Assembly (NCBI GenBank): GCA_900540425.1 | Contig: UQFU01000005.1 | Location: forward strand, 1-47,184 | Reading direction: 5' to 3' | From: an uncultured Alphaproteobacteria bacterium | GTDB taxonomy: Bacteria > Pseudomonadota > Alphaproteobacteria > RF32 > CAG-239 | Length of the DNA: 47,184 bases | Notes under the pieces: generated by a model | Seen by the model: the letters and a program-made list of their open reading frames with translations, nothing else | Databases searched by the model: none | What the model was told of the DNA's origin: nothing | Part shown: in pieces, positions 42,527 to 47,184 of the stretch | How the letters are laid out: the number at the start of each line of letters is the position of its first letter | Numbering within the stretch: position 1 is the first letter of the stretch | Translations under genes and position numbers: made by a program

Positions 42527-43198
42527 ATGACAAAACAATCTAAGCTAATTATATGGGATTTTGACGGGGTTATTTCCGACACAGAGCATTTGTGGATTGC
42601 CAACTGGCAAAAATTGCTCAAAAAGAACTTCGGACTTGACTGGGACTTTGACAAAGCCAACAAAATTCTCGGCGGGTTAAGCCCAAAGTCTAAAATAGAA
42701 AATCTGGCAGAGCTCGGAATTGAAATCAATGACAAATTTTTGCTGGAGCTTAAGCATCTTGACTGGGAGGCAATGAAAGAAATGGAACCGGTCGAGAAGG
42801 TTGAAGAAATATTCAGGCTGCAGCAATTTGAACAATGTATTGCTACCGGCGGAAATTTGGACAAGACATTGCGTAAGCTTGAACTGCTGGGCTTTGGCAA
42901 ATATTTTCCCGAAAACAAGATTTTTACCGCCCAACAGGTAACGCACGGCAAACCGAAACCGGATTTGTTTTTGCTGGCAGCAGAAAAAACAGGATTCTGC
43001 CCGCAAGACACGTTTGTTATTGAAGATTCTTTGGCCGGGCTGACAGCCGGATTGAAAGCTGGCATGGAAACAATCGCTTTTTTGGGCTGCCCGATGAACA
43101 ACAATCCGGATAATATTCAAAAAGTCCGAGAACTGGGAATCAGGCATATTTTTTATACTATGCCGGATTTAAAAAGATTTTTGCTGGATAAAATATAA
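42527..43198 (+). CDS. HAD-family sugar phosphatase / phosphoglucomutase-like protein
   Basis: The 223-residue protein has HAD motif I DFDGVISDTE (near residue 11), the ATGGN motif II region, GKPKPDLF for motif III and IEDSLAGLTAG for motif IV. A helical cap lies between motifs I and II. This is the beta-phosphoglucomutase / phosphoglycolate phosphatase subclass; the substrate cannot be assigned. It is the only plus-strand gene between 30.7 kb and the origin candidate, convergent with rho. Confidence 0.85.
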   Translation: MTKQSKLIIWDFDGVISDTEHLWIANWQKLLKKNFGLDWDFDKANKILGGLSPKSKIENLAELGIEINDKFLLELKHLDWEAMKEMEPVEKVEEIFRLQQFEQCIATGGNLDKTLRKLELLGFGKYFPENKIFTAQQVTHGKPKPDLFLLAAEKTGFCPQDTFVIEDSLAGLTAGLKAGMETIAFLGCPMNNNPDNIQKVRELGIRHIFYTMPDLKRFLLDKI

Positions 43199-43202
43199 AA
43201 CA

Positions 43203-43229
43203 AGCCCGATTTTCACCGGGCCCGTTTTT
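43203..43229. terminator. Terminator between HAD gene and rho
   Basis: GCCCG pairs with CGGGC around ATTTTCAC, followed by CCGTTTTTA. It lies between convergent genes. Confidence 0.65.
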
Positions 43230-44481
43230 AGGAATTCATAGTATTGAAGAAATCTTGGTTATCTTTGCTTAACCGCAGCTTGTCAAGCAGGAATTCCATG
43301 CCGTCGGTCATGCCCATTTGCATTAACACGCGGCGCAGCACCCACATTTTGGCCAAAGTGTCTTTGTCAACCAGCAGCTCTTCTTTACGAGTTCCCGAGC
43401 GGGTAATGTCGATGGTCGGAAACAAGCGTTTATCCGTTAACTTGCGGTCAAGAATAATTTCAGAGTTGCCGGTACCTTTGAATTCTTCAAAAATGACTTC
43501 GTCCATACGGGATCCGGTATCAATCAATGCTGTGGCAATAATCGTCAAAGATCCGCCCTCTTCAACATTACGGGCTGCACCGAAAAACCGCTTCGGGCGC
43601 TGCAAGGCATTGGCGTCAACGCCGCCGGTGAGAACTTTTCCCGATGAGGGAATGACTGTATTATAGGCCCGGCCGAGACGGGTAATCGAATCAAGCAGGA
43701 TAATAACGTCTTTTTTGGTTTCGACTAGACGTTTGGCTTTTTCAATAACCATTTCGGCAACCTGGACATGGCGGGCTGCCGGCTCGTCAAAAGTAGATGA
43801 AATGACCTCGCCTTTGACCGAACGGGTCATATCTGTTACCTCTTCCGGGCGCTCGTCAATCAGCAAAACCATCAAATAGGCTTCGGGGTGGTTGACGGCA
43901 ATCGCATGGGCAATATTTTGCAGCATAACTGTTTTGCCGGTTCGCGGCGGAGCCACAATCAGGCCGCGTTGACCTTTTCCCTGAGGGGCGATAAGATCAA
44001 TAACGCGGGTTGTATAGTCTTTTTCGCCGTTTATAACATCAAAATCGAGCTTTTCAGTCGGATAAAGCGGCGTCAGATTGTCAAAATTAACCCGAAGCTT
44101 AGATTTTTCAGGATCTTCAAAATTAATGGAATTAATCTTGGTCAAAGCAAAATAGCGTTCATTGTCCCGGGGAGCACGAATTTCCCCTTCGACTGTGTCT
44201 CCGGTGCGCAGCCCGAATTTTTTCACTTGGGCCGGAGATACGTAAATATCATCGGGACCGGCCAGATAATTGGATTCCGCAGAACGCAGAAAACCGAAGC
44301 CGTCTTGCAAAACTTCAATCACGCCTTCGCCGTAGATTGTGTTGTCTTCGCCGGCAACTTTTTTCAAAATTGCAAACATCAAGTCCTGCACCCGCATGGA
44401 AGAAGCATCGTCAATGCCTAAATCTTCGGCCTGAGTCAGCAGTTCCTGGGGAGATTTTTGCTTTAATTCTTTTAAATTCAT
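43228..44481 (-). CDS. rho: Transcription termination factor Rho
   Basis: Rho is the hexameric helicase that ends untranslated transcripts. The 417-residue length is normal. The RNA-binding domain includes [20 protein letters not shown]. The ATPase part has [10 protein letters not shown] (Walker A), [12 protein letters not shown] and the Q-loop [15 protein letters not shown]. It starts at the left edge of the origin candidate and is transcribed away from it. A small hairpin (GGACAT/ATGTCC, 44523-44538) lies in its leader. Confidence 0.97.
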   Translation of the reverse strand: MNLKELKQKSPQELLTQAEDLGIDDASSMRVQDLMFAILKKVAGEDNTIYGEGVIEVLQDGFGFLRSAESNYLAGPDDIYVSPAQVKKFGLRTGDTVEGEIRAPRDNERYFALTKINSINFEDPEKSKLRVNFDNLTPLYPTEKLDFDVINGEKDYTTRVIDLIAPQGKGQRGLIVAPPRTGKTVMLQNIAHAIAVNHPEAYLMVLLIDERPEEVTDMTRSVKGEVISSTFDEPAARHVQVAEMVIEKAKRLVETKKDVIILLDSITRLGRAYNTVIPSSGKVLTGGVDANALQRPKRFFGAARNVEEGGSLTIIATALIDTGSRMDEVIFEEFKGTGNSEIILDRKLTDKRLFPTIDITRSGTRKEELLVDKDTLAKMWVLRRVLMQMGMTDGMEFLLDKLRLSKDNQDFFNTMNS

Positions 44482-44587
44482 GAAATACCTTGATATATAA
44501 GAAGTGGAGAATATATAACAGAGGACATGGAAATGTCCGGTGGGTGATTTAGTTTATACTGTTTTTTTTCTTGGATGTCAATTTATT

Positions 44588-44596
44588 TTATACACA
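44588..44596 (+). promoter_or_regulatory. DnaA box 1
   Basis: TTATACACA, perfect match to TTATNCACA. Confidence 0.75.
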
Positions 44597-44730
44597 GCCC
44601 GAAGGGCCCAGATATTATTTAAAAAGAAAGTTTTAGTGGTTAGTATATGCCTGTGAAAGCTGTGGATTAAATCTTGTAAACAGAGTTATGCATATCTTTG
44701 CAGTTTTGTGGGTAAGATTGTGAATCAAAA

Positions 44731-44745
44731 TTAACCGCTTTTTAA
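44731..44745. promoter_or_regulatory. CtrA-type box 1
   Basis: TTAA-CCGCTTT-TTAA, perfect half sites with seven-base spacing. A GANTC site (GAATC) follows directly at 44746-44750. Confidence 0.65.
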
Positions 44746-44751
44746 GAATCG

Positions 44752-44766
44752 TTAAAAAATCATTAA
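44752..44766. promoter_or_regulatory. CtrA-type box 2
   Basis: TTAA-AAAATCA-TTAA, two bases after the GANTC site at 44746-44750. Confidence 0.65.
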
Positions 44767-44787
44767 CAATATTTGTAAACCCAAAAT

Positions 44788-44802
44788 TTAACCCTTTGTT
44801 AA
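44788..44802. promoter_or_regulatory. CtrA-type box 3
   Basis: TTAA-CCCTTTG-TTAA, the third perfect box within 72 bases. Confidence 0.65.
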
Positions 44803-44912
44803 TAATTTTAGTTGTCAACAGGGGGGGATAAGTTTATCTGCCTGTATATAACTTACAGATATAAATTTGTTAATCGGTGATAACTATTGTATAACAATCT
44901 GGTGAAGGAAGG

Positions 44913-44921
44913 TTATGCACA
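44913..44921 (+). promoter_or_regulatory. DnaA box 2
   Basis: TTATGCACA, perfect match to TTATNCACA. Confidence 0.75.
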
Positions 44922-44935
44922 AAAGGTTAACGAAT

Positions 44936-44944
44936 TGTGTATAA
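44936..44944 (-). promoter_or_regulatory. DnaA box 3
   Basis: TGTGTATAA, the reverse complement of TTATACACA, 14 bases after box 2 and facing it. Confidence 0.75.
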
Positions 44945-44976
44945 GTCCGTCAACTGTATGATTTGAGGCGATTATA

Positions 44977-45552
44977 ATGAAACTAGCAGCAATTACCGGT
45001 TCTATCGGATGCGGGAAAACAACTTTGGCCGGATTGGTCCGGGAGCTGGGTTATGTGGTTTATGATATTGACGGTTGGACGAGGGCTCTTTATCAGAAGC
45101 CTGCTTTTATCCGTATGATTTTGGAAAATTTTCCTAGCGTGGGGGACAAAGGAAAAGTTAACAAACGCAAATTGAGAGATTTGGTCTTTAATGATAATCG
45201 GGAACTGAAACGTCTGGAAGGGCTGGTTCATCCGTTTTTGGAAGAGCGTTTTTTTGAGATGATACGTCGCAACAGCCGTTATGATGATGTCTTTTTTATT
45301 GATGCGGCCCTTATATTTGAACTGGGTTGGGATCGTTATTGCGATTTGGTGGTTGTTGCCGACGTTGATTATGAGCTTCAAAAGCAAAGGGTTATGAAAA
45401 GGGATGGTATTACGGCTGTGGATTTTGAGAAAATTGTGGCGGTTCAGATGAGCAATCGCGAGAAGATTCTGCGGGCGGACGTGATTGTTGAAACCGACAA
45501 GCCGCTTGGCGTTTTGAAGGTTGAATTGTTAAGCATTATTGATGAGTTGTAA
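44977..45552 (+). CDS. coaE: Dephospho-CoA kinase CoaE
   Basis: CoaE performs the last step of coenzyme A synthesis. The 191 residues start with the P-loop ITGSIGCGKTTLAGLVRELG, then VYDIDGWTRALYQK (the family has DAD at this place; here DID), and LVHPFLEERF. It is the first gene right of the origin candidate and two bases before dnaQ, the usual alphaproteobacterial pair. Confidence 0.93.
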   Translation: MKLAAITGSIGCGKTTLAGLVRELGYVVYDIDGWTRALYQKPAFIRMILENFPSVGDKGKVNKRKLRDLVFNDNRELKRLEGLVHPFLEERFFEMIRRNSRYDDVFFIDAALIFELGWDRYCDLVVVADVDYELQKQRVMKRDGITAVDFEKIVAVQMSNREKILRADVIVETDKPLGVLKVELLSIIDEL

Positions 45553-45554
45553 AG

Positions 45555-46277
45555 ATGGTCAGAGAGATTGTATTTGATACGGAAACAACCGGATTTGATC
45601 CTGAAAACGGCGACAAGCTGGTTGAAATCGGAGCTGTGGAGCTGATTAACCATATTCCGACCGGGGTGACGTTTCATCGTTATATCAACCCGCAGCGCGA
45701 CGTGCCGGAAGATGCTTTTAAGGTTCACGGCTTGAGCTATGATTATTTGAAGCAGTTTCCGACTTTTGATAAGATTGTCGATGAGTGGCTGGATTTTGTC
45801 GGTGACGGCGTGTTGGTTGCGCATAACGCCTCTTTTGATATCAAGTTTGTCAACCATGAGCAAAAGCTTCTCGGCAAAACCCAGTTTACCTGGGACAGAG
45901 TGGTTGATACCCTTGAAATTGCCAAGCTGCTGTTTCCGGGATCGCGCGTTAACCTCGACGCTTTGTGCAAACGTTTTAACGTTGACAATACCGATCGTAC
46001 GTTACATGGCGCTTTGCTTGACGCCCAGTTGTTGGCGCAGGTTTATTTGGAGCTTTTGGGCGGACGGGAGCCGAGTTTTCTGCTGGATAAAAAGAATTCG
46101 GCTGTGGCGGCACGGTCAAACGGGAATACCGGTGTTACGGAGCCGACAAATCGTCAGTATCGTGAACCAAGAGTATTTGCCGTTACGGAAGATATTGAAG
46201 CCAAGCATCGGGAATTTTTGGAAGGAAAACTGAAAAATGCAATTTGGCTGGCCGGGGAGAACAAGGCTGCCGAGTGA
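45555..46277 (+). CDS. dnaQ: DNA polymerase III epsilon subunit DnaQ
   Basis: DnaQ is the 3'-5' proofreading exonuclease of the replicase. The 240-residue protein has the Exo I motif VFDTETTGFDP, Exo II VAHNASFDIKFV and Exo III HGALLDAQLLA, with all four acidic residues and the histidine present. The C-terminal tail (about 180-240) probably binds the polymerase subunit. It follows coaE by two bases and is closed by a terminator. Confidence 0.96.
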   Translation: MVREIVFDTETTGFDPENGDKLVEIGAVELINHIPTGVTFHRYINPQRDVPEDAFKVHGLSYDYLKQFPTFDKIVDEWLDFVGDGVLVAHNASFDIKFVNHEQKLLGKTQFTWDRVVDTLEIAKLLFPGSRVNLDALCKRFNVDNTDRTLHGALLDAQLLAQVYLELLGGREPSFLLDKKNSAVAARSNGNTGVTEPTNRQYREPRVFAVTEDIEAKHREFLEGKLKNAIWLAGENKAAE

Positions 46278-46308
46278 GACTGGCGGCAATTAGGGCATAG
46301 GGTATAAA

Positions 46309-46337
46309 AAATCCGGGAAAGTCCCGGATTTTCTTTT
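46309..46337. terminator. Terminator between dnaQ and secB
   Basis: AATCCGGGA pairs with TCCCGGATT around AAG, with A and T tracts on both sides, so it can serve both convergent genes. Confidence 0.87.
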
Positions 46338-46338
46338 C

Positions 46339-46833
46339 TTATTTCGGCTGATCAGACGTTTGTTTGCGATGTTGGTACATGGCCGCAAAGTCAATCGGGT
46401 TGAGCATCAGGGGCGGCAGGCCGCCGTTGACCAAGGTGTTGGTAACAATATTGCGGGCATAGGGGAAAAACAACCGCGGAATTTCAATCAGTAACACGGG
46501 TTCCAGGTGTTCCTGGGGAACATTTATGCTGACAACGCCTGCGTATTCGAGTTCCAAGATGAAGAAAGGACGGCCGGAAATGACACCGTTCATTTTTATT
46601 AACAGAGAAACATTGAAGAAATTGTCATGCATGTGATTGGCGTTGACGTTAACGTCAATATTGACATCGGGGTTTTCGTTCAAGTTGCGGAAAATTTCCG
46701 GAGCATGCGGAATTTCAAGCGACAAATCCTTAATATATTGGTTATTGATAACAATCGGGGGAACCTGATTGGGGTTGCCGTTTTCCGGTTCGGGATTGTC
46801 GTTTGCGGTTTTGCCGTTCTGCTCTTCAGCCAT
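46339..46833 (-). CDS. secB: Protein-export chaperone SecB
   Basis: SecB keeps preproteins unfolded and delivers them to SecA. The 164-residue product has a charged N-terminal tail and the family segments NNQYIKDLSLEIPHAPEIF and LELEYAGVVSI. It also has LIEIPRLFFPYARNIVTNT and GLPPLMLNPIDFAAMY. AAGGAG lies seven bases before ATG 46833-46831, which I chose over an in-frame upstream codon. It is divergent from the Tim44-like gene, as in many alphaproteobacteria. Confidence 0.96.
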   Translation of the reverse strand: MAEEQNGKTANDNPEPENGNPNQVPPIVINNQYIKDLSLEIPHAPEIFRNLNENPDVNIDVNVNANHMHDNFFNVSLLIKMNGVISGRPFFILELEYAGVVSINVPQEHLEPVLLIEIPRLFFPYARNIVTNTLVNGGLPPLMLNPIDFAAMYQHRKQTSDQPK

Positions 46834-46988
46834 TTTTTTCTCCTTTTTAATAAAATTTTTATAATACAATGATTACACTTTATTTTCGAATTCGTCAAAT
46901 AATTATGGTTGATTAAACTTTCAAATATTATATATATGATATAAGATGTGATTTGCGGAGAATTCAAGGAACAATTAAAGGTTGGGAT

Positions 46989-47184
46989 ATGTTAGGACAG
47001 TATTTTGATATTTTAGTGCTTTTGGTCGTCGTCTTGGTCATTTTTCAGCGTCTTAGGATGGTTTTGGGAACCCGTCCGAGCGAAAGCGAGAAAAAAGCCG
47101 CCGAGGAAAACGCCGCAAAACTGTTTGACATGCTGATGAAAGAAGCTGAGCAAAAACAGTCCCATATGGCTGCCGCCGCTGCCG
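46989..47184 (+). CDS. TimA/Tim44-like protein, N-terminal part
   Basis: The visible 65 residues start MLGQYFDILVLLVVVLVIFQ, one N-terminal membrane helix. A charged helix follows (RMVLGTRPSESEKKAAEENA) and then an Ala-rich stretch at the window edge. This start, with LGTRP-like sequence after the helix, and the position opposite secB match the alphaproteobacterial TimA/Tim44-domain proteins. The Tim44 domain itself is outside the window, so the call depends on context. Confidence 0.75.
   Translation, partial: MLGQYFDILVLLVVVLVIFQRLRMVLGTRPSESEKKAAEENAAKLFDMLMKEAEQKQSHMAAAAA

Larger units (their letters stand above)
44482..44976. other. Candidate chromosomal replication origin (oriC)
   Basis: This 495-base AT-rich gap holds no gene. 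It has three perfect DnaA boxes, several one-mismatch boxes (44661-44669, 44686-44694, 44707-44715), three perfect TTAA-N7-TTAA boxes and two GANTC sites (44722-44726, 44746-44750). Gene orientation switches here from mostly minus to mostly plus, and parABS is nearby. Neither dnaA nor hemE is in the window. Confidence 0.75.

Overview
The window reads as chromosomal DNA of an alphaproteobacterium. The evidence is gene order: ffs-dnaX-ybaB-recR, mnmE-mnmG with rsmG-parA-parB, rho, coaE-dnaQ-secB and a TimA/Tim44-like gene at the right edge. A FlbD-type sigma-54 activator, GANTC sites and CtrA-type boxes agree. An uncultured, perhaps gut-associated, Rhodospirillales-like lineage is my guess and cannot be proven from this sequence alone.

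Layout. Bases 1-296 (-) hold the start of a cysteine-rich secreted protein cut by the window edge. From 471 to 17548 (+) runs a flagellar block: sigma-54 promoter, fliK, flgD, flgE, terminator, fliF, fliG, a FliH-like gene, fliN, flbD, flhA, flhF, flhG, a FliK-like protein of unknown role, and a membrane DnaJ/SH3 protein. Together they build the MS ring, the switch, the export gate and the hook, and place the flagellum. A 614-base repeat-rich gap follows. Then come thyX (-), a membrane nuclease gene, tsaE, an apparently frameshifted hprK, mlaE-mlaF, radA and cvpA (+).

From 24.6 to 44.5 kb nearly every gene is on the minus strand: recR, ybaB, dnaX (with two A-runs and a frame change between the gamma-like and tau parts), ffs, an LpoA-like lipoprotein gene, parB, parA, rsmG, four tandem PHP phosphoesterase genes, a MurA-like gene, an HD phosphohydrolase gene, mnmG, mnmE and rho. 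Plus-strand exceptions are rsmI-yraN, a structured RNA with a small gene after it, and a HAD phosphatase gene. The HD/MurA-like/4xPHP island separates mnmG from rsmG, which are often neighbours.

The 495-base rho-coaE gap is a strong origin-of-replication candidate. It has three perfect DnaA boxes, three perfect TTAA-N7-TTAA (CtrA-type) boxes within 72 bases and two GANTC sites, and gene orientation switches there. Two perfect parS sites lie 5 and 11 kb away, inside mnmG and rsmG. A separate 15-base motif (TTTAAATACRGYGTT) occurs six times between parB and mnmE, always in the same orientation and in two reading frames. I found no copy elsewhere by eye and know of no function for it. These two, the island and the dnaX arrangement are the most interesting items here.
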